A DNA stretch of 64,000 nucleotides. It comes from Deltaproteobacteria bacterium. GTDB taxonomy: Bacteria; Bdellovibrionota; UBA1018. Each line of letters opens with the position of its first letter. The first letter of the stretch is position 1. This document shows positions 33,930-43,110 of the stretch, piece by piece. A model generated the notes under the pieces. It ran no database searches. It was given only the letters and a program-made list of their open reading frames with translations, and had not been told where the DNA came from. A program made the position numbers and the translations under genes. The stretch covers positions 5,833 through 69,832 of the forward strand of contig JABDFB010000002.1 in assembly GCA_013286765.1 (NCBI GenBank), read 5' to 3'.

Positions 33930-34009
33930 CTTTGTAATGCGCTAACCCTGGCACAGGGTAGCTCCTCCCCGATATAAGAAATTTAGCATTAAATCACCTA
34001 AATACCTGT

Positions 34010-35527
34010 CTAGTTATTTTGAAGCCAACCCTGATCTTGCAAAATCGCTCTAAAATTAGCATTGCCGAGAGATAGTGGTGGTAAGTACGGTCCGACGCGC
34101 CTACGATTCCAGATGCGAGATTCTTTTTCACCCCAATCGGTAAAACGATATTCGTAAAGCTCCGCTCGAATAAATTTGGGGGGCTGATCCGGAAACGGAT
34201 TATGTGCGATTAGATCCAAAATGGCCGAGTCATTTTGTAGGAGCTTTCCGACGAGATTGAGAGTCCAAGGGTAATAGCTGTAGTCGCCCATCGCGGCAAA
34301 CCACATGAGCCAATCCAATCTCATATGATAAGGCGCCACCACTGGTGGACGTTTGGTTGGGTTGCCTGGTTTTCCTTTAAACTCGTATTCTTTCCACTGA
34401 GTCCCAGGGCCTGGTAGGGGATCGGTGGTTCCCTCTATGATAATTTCATTCCGAATACGGGTAACACTTCCGAAAGCACCGTAAGTATTTATCAAGTGCA
34501 ACGGATCAAAACTCGTATTCATAATTTGTCGGCTGGAAACCAGGTTCATCACTGGTCGAATGCTCATGAGTAGGACAAACGCCGTCCATCCGTAAATCAA
34601 TAGTGCCGGATGTCCTGTGACAGACGGACCTTGGTTAAGCCAATAAGCCCAAGTGAGCCACTGAGGCCAGTTTGTAAACCCAAGCTTTAGCCCAAGCCAG
34701 AGAAAGAGTGAGTCATCAAAGCAAGAGATCGTCAGAACGATAGTTAAATAGTTAAGCCAAGATAGATTTCCGCTCAGAATCAGTGTGCCCTGAAATAGGA
34801 TCGTTAACAAGCCGGCAATGCCTCGAATCCATCTTGGCCCGAAGATAAAGAATGGCACAATGAGTTCAACAAAATGGGTAAATAAGACCGAGCCTTTTTG
34901 TATCCAGACAGGTAAATGATGAAAATACCAGCTCAGAGGATTGGGCATCGGCTGCGTTTCGTAATGATACTGCATGCACGTCAAGCTACGCCAACAATCA
35001 TCACCACGAATTTTTATCAGCCCTGCCCCAAACATCAATCTGAACACTATCCATCTAAATAGCCAGATAATCAGAGTTGGGACCGGCGATCGCGTGGGGC
35101 CTAGAAAAATAGCCAAAAAACCAGATTCGAGTAGGAGCGACTCCCAACCAAAACTGTAGAAAGTTTGGCCTACATTTACAAACGAGAGATAAAGCAGCCA
35201 AAGACTGAACCATACCAAGACCGAGGTTGCTAAACCGAAAGCGTCCGAGAGACCCGATAGCGCAATCAGCGCCAAAATTAAACCTACCCAAGCGAGCACA
35301 AGCGCAAAGCCATCCGAGAAATGAGCAAAGAATACACTTGGGGAATCCCAAAACGTGATTCGTTTAAGAAAATGCTGAACAGGCAGGAGACCCCGTTCTC
35401 CACAAAGTCCTTTAAACTGATTAATCGTTGCTAGGAAGGCGATAAAGTAAATGAACGCAAGCGTTCGTTGGATAAAAAAGCGGGTGAAACTATAGTTTGA
35501 CTCATCTAAGAACCCAGAAAGTTGCAT
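34010..35527 (-). CDS. Lipase maturation factor (LMF1-like) membrane protein
   Basis: 505 residues, with about seven to nine hydrophobic helices in the first 340 and a soluble C-terminal domain. GWESLLLESGFLAIFLGP, RWIVFRLMFGAGLIKIRGD, DCWRSLTCMQYHYETQPMPN and LSWYFHHLP near residues 125-210 are the LMF signature. The C-terminal LDWLMWFAAMGDYSYYPW also matches. In vertebrates LMF1 helps fold secreted lipases in the ER; bacterial homologues are scattered and uncharacterised. It is transcribed divergently from valS. Confidence 0.88.
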   Translation of the reverse strand: MQLSGFLDESNYSFTRFFIQRTLAFIYFIAFLATINQFKGLCGERGLLPVQHFLKRITFWDSPSVFFAHFSDGFALVLAWVGLILALIALSGLSDAFGLATSVLVWFSLWLLYLSFVNVGQTFYSFGWESLLLESGFLAIFLGPTRSPVPTLIIWLFRWIVFRLMFGAGLIKIRGDDCWRSLTCMQYHYETQPMPNPLSWYFHHLPVWIQKGSVLFTHFVELIVPFFIFGPRWIRGIAGLLTILFQGTLILSGNLSWLNYLTIVLTISCFDDSLFLWLGLKLGFTNWPQWLTWAYWLNQGPSVTGHPALLIYGWTAFVLLMSIRPVMNLVSSRQIMNTSFDPLHLINTYGAFGSVTRIRNEIIIEGTTDPLPGPGTQWKEYEFKGKPGNPTKRPPVVAPYHMRLDWLMWFAAMGDYSYYPWTLNLVGKLLQNDSAILDLIAHNPFPDQPPKFIRAELYEYRFTDWGEKESRIWNRRRVGPYLPPLSLGNANFRAILQDQGWLQNN

Positions 35528-35663
35528 CGAAATAGCCTACAGCAATTGAAGTGCCACGATAAGGGCATCCGCGATAAGGGTATCTGATGACTTTTTGATA
35601 GGCGCTGAGTCATTTTGATGTACCATTGCTCTGACGCGCTGAATATCGGGCTGCCGCCAGCGA

Positions 35664-35725
35664 AGCTGCTGCTAGCATAGGGAAGGAATCTCACAAAAAG
35701 GAATCTCAGTGAATTATCGGATACC
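35664..35725. repeat. Copy A of an intergenic dispersed repeat
   Basis: AGCTGCTGCTAGCATAGG..GAAGGAATCTCA, ending in TTATCGGATACC, matches copy B at 42254-42301 with few differences apart from an internal length change. It lies in the divergent region between the LMF1-like gene and valS. A nearby tandem GATAAGGGcATC / GATAAGGGtATC (about 35557-35585) is a separate short repeat. Confidence 0.6.
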
Positions 35726-35789
35726 TTTTCTTGCCCCGTTACCCCGCCTATTTTGCTATTTCTTTCATTCCAGGGTATGGATTTATCCC

Positions 35790-38621
35790 ATGCAGCACAC
35801 CCCGCCTGTCAATAAAGCTATTAGAATGCCTCAGGTGCCTTTGCCCAAGGCGTACGAGCCGGGGCAATTCGAGACCCAAATCTACCAATTCTGGGAAGCG
35901 AATGATTGCTTTCGAGCTTCCGATAAGAATGCCCAGGGCCAAAAGGCATATTCGATAATGATCCCGCCACCTAATGTGACAGGTGTTTTGCACATGGGGC
36001 ATGCGTTTTTATACACAATTCAAGATATTCTGATTCGCTGGCGCCGGATGCATGGAGATAACGCGCTCTGGTTGCCAGGAAAAGATCACGCAGGTATTGC
36101 GACTCAAACCGTTGTAGAAAGAGCCATTGCCGAAGAAGGCCGGAAACAAACCGGAAAACCCAGGACCCGACACGATCTTGGTCGCGATAAATTTGTGGCT
36201 CGCGCTTGGAAATGGAAAGAGGATCACGGCAATCAAATTACTACTCAAATGCGACGTCTTGGAGCCTCACTCGATTGGAGCCGTGAGCGCTTCACTATGG
36301 ACGAAGGTTTTAACACTGCCGTAAAAAAGGTCTTTTCAACCCTTTATCACGAAGGCCTGATCTACCGAGGCGAGAGAATTATTAATTGGTGCACCCGCTG
36401 CCATACGGCTCTTTCCGACCTCGAAGTAAATCCTACAGATCGCAAAGGATCCCTCTGGCATATTGCCTATCGTGTTGTAGACAATGCGGGAAAACCGGTC
36501 TTGAATAAAGATAAAACGCCCGCTCAATTAATTATTGCAACGACTCGACCTGAAACGTTCTTAGGAGATACGGCAGTAGCTGTTCATCCGGATGACGAGC
36601 GATATAAACATCTTCATGGTAAAAAGGCAGTTTTGCCCCTTATCGAAAGAGAAGTGCCGATTATTACCGATAGCTACGTCGATCTTGAGTTTGGAACTGG
36701 CGCTCTCAAGGTCACTCCCGCACACGACTTTAATGACTATGACTTGGGAACTAAACACGCGTTACCCACTCTTTCCGTGATGGGTAAGGACGGAAAGATC
36801 ACATCCGAAGGCGGATCTTACGCGGGTTTGAGTTTTAAAGATGCCCGTGAAAGGATTATTGAAGACCTCAAAAACGCGGGCCTTTTAGTCAAAGTCGAAG
36901 AGCATCTGAACAAAGTCGGACTTTGCTCGAGATGTGAGACCGTAGCTGAGCCGATGATTTCCAAGCAGTGGTTTGTAAAGATTGAGCCTCTTGCGAAACC
37001 AGCTATTGAGGCCGTTGAAACAGGAAAAGTTAAATTCACGCCAAAGAACTGGGAGAAGACGTATTTCGAATGGATGGTTAATATTCGAGATTGGTGTATT
37101 TCTCGGCAACTTTGGTGGGGGCATCAGATCCCGGCTTGGTACTGCCAGCGCTGTAGTGAAGTAGTGGTCTCTGAAATTACGCCGCAAGAGTGCACGGGCT
37201 GTAAGGCTCCGCAGTCTGAGTTAAAACAGGATGAAGATGTTCTAGATACCTGGTTTAGTGCTGCTCTCTGGCCTTTTGCGACGCTTGGCTGGCCGGAAAA
37301 TACGGCACCGCTAAAAACGTTCTATCCAAATTCCGTTATGGAAACGGGCTTCGACATTATCTTCTTTTGGGTGGCGAGAATGATGATGATGGGCATTCAT
37401 TTTATGAAGGATGTGCCATTCCATAATATCTATTTAAATGCCATGGTTCGGGATGAAAAAGGCGATAAGATGACCAAGTCGAAAGGCAACGTCATCGATC
37501 CACTCAAAGCGATCGAGCAATACGGCGCCGATTCGCTCCGCTTCACGCTGACAATTATGGCCGGCCAGGGTCGAGACGTGAAGCTCTCTCTCGACCGCGT
37601 GGAGGGATATAAGGCGTTCTGTAATAAGTTCTGGAATGCGGTGAAGTTCTTTCACTTACACCACCAGTCCAATTCAGATTTACCCGAGCCTGCTGGTGGC
37701 TTAGAAAAATGGGTGACTGACAATCGCAAAGATCTATGGATTGTTCACCGGTGGATTTTGTCGCGGCTTCAAGATGTAACCGCAACGGTTGAAAAAGGGC
37801 TTGCGGAGTTTGAGCTCAATGTTGCAGTGCAGGCGCTCTACGATTTTATCTGGGGCGAGTTCTGCGATTGGTATATTGAATTTTCGAAGTTGCCGCTGCG
37901 CGAGGCCGGTTCCGAGCAGCAGCGTGAAGCGCTTACCGTTCTTCGATATATGATCGAGGTTTTATTGCGATTACTCCATCCGTTTGTTCCTTTCATGTCT
38001 GAGGAATTGTGGATGTCGCTGCCGTGGATTCAGCCAGCACAAACAAAAACTCGAAAAATGTTGGACAAAGATCCGATCTACTCTCTTATGCTCCAACCGT
38101 TTCCGAAGGTACAACCGAGTTTTAAAGATAAAGAGGCGGAGAGTGTTCTTGCTGATTTGAAGCAAGTGATTCAGGCGCTAAGAAATTTCAGAGGAGAAAA
38201 TACGATTTCACCAAAAGTCGAGTTCGACGTGCTTTACAGTACCTCCGCAAAGAAAACGGAAGAGCTAGTGACGACGTATGGCGAGCTACTCAAGACTATG
38301 GCGAGGGTAAAACAGTTTCAAAAAGTCGAGCCTGCAAAAAATAGGGAGAAGCGAGTAGCTGTTATTCCGATTCCCGAGCTCAAATTAGAAATGTGTGTTT
38401 CGCTCGAAGGGCTGGTGAATCTGGACGAGGAAGTCAAACGTATCCAGAAAGAACTCGAGAAGATCGCGAGCGATATCAGTCATGTTGAAAACAAGCTCTC
38501 CCAGGAAACTTTTTTGAGTAAAGCTCCGAAGCAATTAGTCGAGAAGGAAACGAAACGTCGAGCGGAGTTGACCTCTAAGAAGGCAGAGCTAGAAAATTCA
38601 TTAATGCGCCTAAAGGGCTGA
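35790..38621 (+). CDS. valS: Valyl-tRNA synthetase
   Basis: About 943 residues. Class I signatures are PPNVTGVLHMGHAF (HIGH motif) near residue 55 and DKMTKSKGNVIDP (KMSKS motif) near 570. TTRPETFLGDTAVAVHPDD marks the CP1 editing domain that removes mischarged threonine. Zinc-type Cys pairs occur at CTRCHT and CQRCSE..CTGCK, and a C-terminal coiled coil of about 65 residues binds tRNA. The frame is open from 35709, but that segment lies partly in a dispersed repeat and is not ValS-like, so ATG 35790 is preferred; ATG 35826 is possible. Confidence 0.96.
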   Translation: MQHTPPVNKAIRMPQVPLPKAYEPGQFETQIYQFWEANDCFRASDKNAQGQKAYSIMIPPPNVTGVLHMGHAFLYTIQDILIRWRRMHGDNALWLPGKDHAGIATQTVVERAIAEEGRKQTGKPRTRHDLGRDKFVARAWKWKEDHGNQITTQMRRLGASLDWSRERFTMDEGFNTAVKKVFSTLYHEGLIYRGERIINWCTRCHTALSDLEVNPTDRKGSLWHIAYRVVDNAGKPVLNKDKTPAQLIIATTRPETFLGDTAVAVHPDDERYKHLHGKKAVLPLIEREVPIITDSYVDLEFGTGALKVTPAHDFNDYDLGTKHALPTLSVMGKDGKITSEGGSYAGLSFKDARERIIEDLKNAGLLVKVEEHLNKVGLCSRCETVAEPMISKQWFVKIEPLAKPAIEAVETGKVKFTPKNWEKTYFEWMVNIRDWCISRQLWWGHQIPAWYCQRCSEVVVSEITPQECTGCKAPQSELKQDEDVLDTWFSAALWPFATLGWPENTAPLKTFYPNSVMETGFDIIFFWVARMMMMGIHFMKDVPFHNIYLNAMVRDEKGDKMTKSKGNVIDPLKAIEQYGADSLRFTLTIMAGQGRDVKLSLDRVEGYKAFCNKFWNAVKFFHLHHQSNSDLPEPAGGLEKWVTDNRKDLWIVHRWILSRLQDVTATVEKGLAEFELNVAVQALYDFIWGEFCDWYIEFSKLPLREAGSEQQREALTVLRYMIEVLLRLLHPFVPFMSEELWMSLPWIQPAQTKTRKMLDKDPIYSLMLQPFPKVQPSFKDKEAESVLADLKQVIQALRNFRGENTISPKVEFDVLYSTSAKKTEELVTTYGELLKTMARVKQFQKVEPAKNREKRVAVIPIPELKLEMCVSLEGLVNLDEEVKRIQKELEKIASDISHVENKLSQETFLSKAPKQLVEKETKRRAELTSKKAELENSLMRLKG

Positions 38622-38646
38622 GAGAAGGGCTAAAAACGGTGGACCT

Positions 38647-39321
38647 ATGACAGGAAAGAAACGAGCCATCCTTCTTGGGCCGTCGGTTCAGTCACTCTCA
38701 AAGATCAAGCAGATTCTCCAAGACATCAAAATGGATCGAGACTGCGATATTATCGTCGGTATCGACGGCGGAGTCGACGTCTGGGATAAACTGGGCTACA
38801 AACCGCATTTTGGAGTAGGGGACTGGGATAGCCTAAAATCTAAGAAAAGGCTCTCGAGCCTCGCCCATATTACACTACAAAAAGATAAAGATCGAAGTGA
38901 CCTATTCTTTTCTGCAGTGGCTGCTCTCAATTCGGGCGCAGACGAAATTGTGGCTTTAGGAGTCTCGGGAGGAAAACGAGCAGATCAGCATCTTGCGATG
39001 CTCTTAGATTGTTCTTTTATTTCTTCAGGAGACCTAGGGTTGGTGAAGAGCGTTCGAGTTCTTGGGGAAGATGCGGATTATTATTTTTTGTCTCCTCGAA
39101 TCCCAAGGTGGGTAGGGAAGAATCTCAAAGGCAGAACAGCTTCTTTGTTTGCTATGACTGCGAAGGTTTCGGGTCTCACATTGAAAGGATTTCGTTATAC
39201 CTTGAAAAATGGAATCCTAATTCCTTCGTCCCACGGAATGAGCAATGTGATTACTGAAACTTCTTGTGATGTCCACTTGCGTAATGGCCGCTTATTGGTA
39301 ATAATGCCCAAAAATGGGTGA
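38647..39321 (+). CDS. Thiamine pyrophosphokinase-like protein
   Basis: 224 residues. VGIDGGVDVWDKLGYKPHFGVGDWDSL with the GDWDS metal-binding motif, followed by LQKDKDRSDLFFSA (the D-x-K/D-D pattern) and GVSGGKRADQHLAMLLD, match the catalytic domain of TPK. SSHGMSNVITE near the C-terminus fits the thiamine-binding domain. It would convert thiamine to thiamine diphosphate. The gene starts 26 bp after valS and overlaps the next gene by 8 bp. Confidence 0.85.
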   Translation: MTGKKRAILLGPSVQSLSKIKQILQDIKMDRDCDIIVGIDGGVDVWDKLGYKPHFGVGDWDSLKSKKRLSSLAHITLQKDKDRSDLFFSAVAALNSGADEIVALGVSGGKRADQHLAMLLDCSFISSGDLGLVKSVRVLGEDADYYFLSPRIPRWVGKNLKGRTASLFAMTAKVSGLTLKGFRYTLKNGILIPSSHGMSNVITETSCDVHLRNGRLLVIMPKNG

Positions 39322-41029
39322 AACAAAATCCAGCCACCCGGCTATTCAATTTAAAACGATTCCTATTGTTCCGGGGCCCCTTTCGCGTTTGGAGCATATC
39401 CGCCCAAGTCTTTTGGAAGATGTGATTCGAAAGACAAAAGAAGAACTCTCTGGGACAGGTCTGGATCTGCTTTTAGGTGAAGCGCTTTATTCAGAACGCT
39501 CCAGACTCCGGTATAGTCGACCTACTATTTTTACACGTGAGCGGTATCAAGGGGATGCTGCACTCTGGAATTCCATTCAGGCGGGTCTAGTAAAATCGCA
39601 TGCTGAAGTGGATCGTAAGCTACAGCTGGATCAAGTGATTCGTCACTATGCCGAAGAAATTGGTGGACATTTTGATCCACGAGTCTATCGAATTGCTGTT
39701 CGGTCTGTGCCATGGGGTTTTAATTGGCTATTGAATGCTGCTAGCGTGAGACGATTTGTACCGTGGGGACTGACAGAATCGCTTAGCTCGCGTCTTAATA
39801 TCGTAGGTGAAGTACCTGCCCTTAAAAATTTGGCAGGAAAGGGGACAATTCTTCTTGTCCCTACTCATCAAAGCAATATAGACAGCGTATTGATTGGCTA
39901 TGTGATTTATCTCATGTCATTGCCTCCATTCGCTTATGGTGCTGGGCTCAACCTTTTTTCTAATCCGGTGCTGAGTTTTTTTATGAGTCGTCTGGGTTCT
40001 TACACCGTCGATCGTAAAAAGAATAATTTGATCTATAAAACCACGCTCAAAAACTATAGTTCACGCATTCTATTAGAAGGGATTCACTCGATTTTCTTTC
40101 CTGGTGGAGGGAGGTCCCGCAGCGGAGCGATCGAATCCAAATTGAAACTAGGTTTATTAGGGACCGGACTGGCCGCACAAATCGAAGGTATGCAAGCCGG
40201 ACGGGCTCACTCCAGAGTCTATATTGTTCCAATGGTCGTGAGTTACCATTTTGTTCTAGAGGCAAGTTCTCTGATAGAAGACTATTTGCAGGAATCAGGG
40301 AAGCATCAATACCTCATTAAGAAAGACGAGTTTTGGCAGGCACAAAAACTGTTTAATTTTTTCTGGAAATTCTTTTCTTCTCAATCAGATATTACGGTTA
40401 GAATTGGAAAACCTCTCGATATCTTCGGGAACTTCGTCGATGAAAATGGAGAATCCCTGGGTCCCAACGGTACTATGATTGATCCCGCGCGATGGTTGAC
40501 AACCGATGGTGAATTAAAGAAACATACGCAACGAGACGTGGAGTATACGCGAGAGATGAGCATTAGGCTTACCGAGCGTTTTCATAAGGAAAATACTGTT
40601 CTCACCTCGCATCTAGTTGCATTTTCATTTTTCGAAGCCCTTCGTAACAAATACCGGGAATTTGACCTGTTTCGATTCTTGAGATTGTTGCCTGAGCAGA
40701 GGATTTTGTTATTCAAGGACTATCTTCCGATTGCAGAGATTTTTCACCGAAAAGTCACTCACCTAGCCCAACGAGGCCAGCTCTACCTATGTCCTGAGCT
40801 TCAAAACTTAGATACAGAGGCGTGGGTGAAAGACGGCATTAGGAAACTAGGTCCTTTTCATGATGCAGCTGTTGTCAAAGTTCAGGGGGAACTGATTTCT
40901 TCTGAGGATTTAAATCTGCTCTATTACTATAGGAATAGATTGGCAGGATTTGGGCTATCACTAACATTTGATGAGCGAATTTCGAGTTCGCATTTGGGTC
41001 AATATGATGCGCACGGATTTTTGGCGTAG
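39314..41029 (+). CDS. PlsB-like glycerol-3-phosphate/lysophosphatidate acyltransferase
   Basis: 571 residues. The acyltransferase block is visible: VPTHQSNIDSVLIGY (HxxxxD catalytic motif) near residue 190, LGSYTVDRKKNN (motif II), IFFPGGGRSRSGA (motif III, FPEGTRS variant) near 260 and IVPMVVSY (motif IV). PlsB of E. coli is about 800 residues; this is a shorter relative, as in several delta-type bacteria. It would acylate glycerol 3-phosphate, and the next gene encodes the enzyme that makes that substrate, with a 26-bp overlap. Confidence 0.85.
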   Translation: MGETKSSHPAIQFKTIPIVPGPLSRLEHIRPSLLEDVIRKTKEELSGTGLDLLLGEALYSERSRLRYSRPTIFTRERYQGDAALWNSIQAGLVKSHAEVDRKLQLDQVIRHYAEEIGGHFDPRVYRIAVRSVPWGFNWLLNAASVRRFVPWGLTESLSSRLNIVGEVPALKNLAGKGTILLVPTHQSNIDSVLIGYVIYLMSLPPFAYGAGLNLFSNPVLSFFMSRLGSYTVDRKKNNLIYKTTLKNYSSRILLEGIHSIFFPGGGRSRSGAIESKLKLGLLGTGLAAQIEGMQAGRAHSRVYIVPMVVSYHFVLEASSLIEDYLQESGKHQYLIKKDEFWQAQKLFNFFWKFFSSQSDITVRIGKPLDIFGNFVDENGESLGPNGTMIDPARWLTTDGELKKHTQRDVEYTREMSIRLTERFHKENTVLTSHLVAFSFFEALRNKYREFDLFRFLRLLPEQRILLFKDYLPIAEIFHRKVTHLAQRGQLYLCPELQNLDTEAWVKDGIRKLGPFHDAAVVKVQGELISSEDLNLLYYYRNRLAGFGLSLTFDERISSSHLGQYDAHGFLA

Positions 41030-42017
41030 TTCAAAAGTAGCAGTGGTCGGTGGCGGCAGCTGGGGTACCGTTCTAGCTCAGCTCGCGTCGCGGAACTGCC
41101 GTGAAGTTCGGCTCTGGGTGAGAGACGAAAATCTCGCGCGAACTATTAACTCGACTCGGGTCAATAAGACGTACATGCCCGAACTATATTTGAATGAGAA
41201 TATTCACGCTTTCAGTGCACTGGACCGAGTCTTTCAGGATAACGTGAACGTGATTATCTGGGCGCTTCCGTCGGGTGTCACTCGGTCGCAGGCTCGTGCT
41301 TGTGCGGGGTTTCTGCGCGGGGATGAATTAATTTTGCATGCTACCAAGGGAATTGAAGCCGGAACCATGAAGCGAATCTCTGAAATTCTGGTCGATGAAC
41401 TTCCGGCCCGCAGAGTTGGTATGGTGAGCGGACCCAACCTAGCCCACGAAATTGCAAAAGGACAGCCTGCCGCGACGACGGTCGCTTCGGCGTTTAACGA
41501 AGTATGTGAAGTTGGCCAGTGGCTGCTGACACAAGAGAATTTTAGAATTTACACGGCTAACGATATTGTCGGGGTCGAGTGGGCGGGAGCGCTGAAAAAT
41601 ATTTTGGCGATTGCATCGGGAGCTCTCGAGGGGATGAGTCTTGGATGGAATACACGAGCACTATTTATTACTCGAGGCCTCGTCGAAATGGTTCGGTTTG
41701 GCAATGCTATGGGTGCACAGGAGTCGACCTTCTTAACTCTCGCCGGAATTGGTGACCTATTGGCAACCTGTCTGAGTCCGCTCAGTAGAAATTACCGGGT
41801 TGGATTCCGAATCGCAGGTGGTGAAAAACTGGAAAAAATTCTGGAAGATCTAGGCAGCGTCGCTGAAGGCGTTCCGACGACTTACAGCGTCTGTGAATAC
41901 GCCACGCTGCGAGGAATTCCCATGCCTATTACAGAAAGTGTGTATCAGCTACTGCGAGGCGAGGTGACTGCGTCAGAGGCGCTGAAGAAACTGATGACGC
42001 GGCCATCTGTGAGCTAA
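41004..42017 (+). CDS. gpsA: Glycerol-3-phosphate dehydrogenase [NAD(P)+]
   Basis: About 337 residues. VAVVGGGSWGTVLAQLASRN is the NAD(P)-binding loop, LHATKGIE and SGPNLAHEIAKGQPAATT follow, and EWAGALKNILAIASGALEGM carries the catalytic Lys; TLAGIGDLLATCLSPLSRNY is the C-terminal signature. It reduces dihydroxyacetone phosphate to sn-glycerol 3-phosphate for phospholipid synthesis. ATG 41004 is favoured over upstream 40968 because it puts the Rossmann loop near the N-terminus. It is coupled to the acyltransferase gene. Confidence 0.95.
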   Translation: MMRTDFWRSSKVAVVGGGSWGTVLAQLASRNCREVRLWVRDENLARTINSTRVNKTYMPELYLNENIHAFSALDRVFQDNVNVIIWALPSGVTRSQARACAGFLRGDELILHATKGIEAGTMKRISEILVDELPARRVGMVSGPNLAHEIAKGQPAATTVASAFNEVCEVGQWLLTQENFRIYTANDIVGVEWAGALKNILAIASGALEGMSLGWNTRALFITRGLVEMVRFGNAMGAQESTFLTLAGIGDLLATCLSPLSRNYRVGFRIAGGEKLEKILEDLGSVAEGVPTTYSVCEYATLRGIPMPITESVYQLLRGEVTASEALKKLMTRPSVS

Positions 42018-42030
42018 GTAATAGAACAGG

Positions 42031-42135
42031 GGAGTTAAACCATCAGACCAGATGTCGGGCGCGCGCATCCTGCGCTTGTGCGCGGGCGCCATCCATGGCG
42101 CGCACAAGCGCTCACTGGTCTGATGGTTTAACTCC
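42031..42135. repeat. Long hairpin element 2 (21-bp and 13-bp perfect arms)
   Basis: GGAGTTAAACCATCAGACCA.. (42031-42051) is perfectly complementary to 42115-42135. Nested inside, GCGCTTGTGCGCG (42072-42084) pairs with CGCGCACAAGCGC (42099-42111). AGAAC/GTTCT extends the stem outward. The core CCATCCATGG (42089-42098) is the reverse complement of CCATGGATGG in element 1. Like element 1 it lies between convergent genes (stops at 42017 and 42304). Confidence 0.8.
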
Positions 42136-42253
42136 GCTCCCCGTTCTACGTCGCGGTTGCTAGCGAGTTGCCTTCGGCAACTAAGGAAGTGTTAATAAGA
42201 TAAAAAGGGTATTCCCGATTACTCGTTAGCTGTAATTAACGCATCGCCTATTG

Positions 42254-42301
42254 AGCTGCCGCTAGCATAAAGAAGGAATCCCAAAGAAGTCATCGGATAC
42301 C
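42254..42301. repeat. Copy B of an intergenic dispersed repeat
   Basis: AGCTGCCGCTAGCATAAAG, then AAGGAATCCCA and finally ATCGGATACC, match copy A at 35664-35725. The block ends two bases before the receiver gene's stop codon. Confidence 0.6.
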
Positions 42302-42303
42302 GT

Positions 42304-42747
42304 TCAATCCGTTTGCTTTGTGGTTGTACGCTTAGGTCCTACCGACAGAAGAAGCCGTTTAATGTGAGAATCAAGCTCTTGAGGGGTGCAAGGTTTTTCG
42401 ACTAAGCAATTTGACTTGAGTTTTAAAGCAGCGAGCATCGTTTCGCGGTCTTGTCGACCGGTGAGGAACAAAGATGGGAGATCTGGGACGATCGCTCTTA
42501 ATTCTTTTAAGAGTTTGAAACCATCCATTCCGGGCATTGTGACGTCTAGGACTGCGACATCGACCGGGAATCGGCGCACCATTTCAAGGGCTTCCTCGCC
42601 GTTGCTCGCAATCACGGCACGATACCCCATGTCGTAGAATCTATGCTGCATCGAGTCTAATAATACCTGATCGTCATCAACGAAAAGAACTGTGACCGAG
42701 TCTTTAACCATTTTCTCATTCACCTTGTCCATACCACTCATTTTCAT
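42304..42747 (-). CDS. Stand-alone CheY-like response regulator
   Basis: 147 residues, essentially one receiver domain: VLFVDDDQVLLD (acidic pocket), VDVAVLDVTMPGMDG with the phosphorylated Asp, LFLTGRQDRE (Thr switch) and NCLVEKPCTPQEL (conserved Lys). No output domain follows, only a basic Thr/Lys tail (PKRTTTKQTD). The start could be 42747, or the ATG before VKDSVTV which has AAGGTG upstream. No histidine kinase is adjacent, so it is an orphan in this window, probably acting by protein contact. Confidence 0.88.
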   Translation of the reverse strand: MKMSGMDKVNEKMVKDSVTVLFVDDDQVLLDSMQHRFYDMGYRAVIASNGEEALEMVRRFPVDVAVLDVTMPGMDGFKLLKELRAIVPDLPSLFLTGRQDRETMLAALKLKSNCLVEKPCTPQELDSHIKRLLLSVGPKRTTTKQTD

Positions 42748-42879
42748 GCGCTATTCTCTTATTAGTCTACAAGACACTGACTGCTGATGTAAACCGGTGA
42801 AAAAGCATTCGTTCTTCCGCCCCTTTCTTGGCCCCCTTCCTCCCTTGAATAGTTGCCGCTAAGGAGTTAAATTCTCACT

Positions 42880-43110
42880 ATGCGTAAATTTCATTTAGAT
42901 AGAGAAAAATATATTACTCTTATGCAGGCTGAGGGGATCAATGTGGCCCTTACCCGACTGCATCAGGACTTAAACGAATGGGAATTTTTGACTTTCGAAG
43001 GTGAGGATGGCTATTCACCAGAGCTTTGGGAAGAGTTGAAACAAGTACGGGATTTCTCCCGGGAGTTATGGGAACTGTCTCTCAAGAACCAATCGTCAGT
43101 TGCAAGCTAA
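42880..43110 (+). CDS. Small hypothetical protein (76 residues)
   Basis: A 76-residue acidic, mainly helical protein with AAGGAG about 14 nt before its ATG. The composition (many Glu, Leu, Trp; LNEWEFLTFEGEDGY) looks like genuine protein rather than a shadow, and no other gene covers most of it. I recognise no family. Its last 29 bp overlap the convergent gene that ends at 43082. Confidence 0.5.
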   Translation: MRKFHLDREKYITLMQAEGINVALTRLHQDLNEWEFLTFEGEDGYSPELWEELKQVRDFSRELWELSLKNQSSVAS

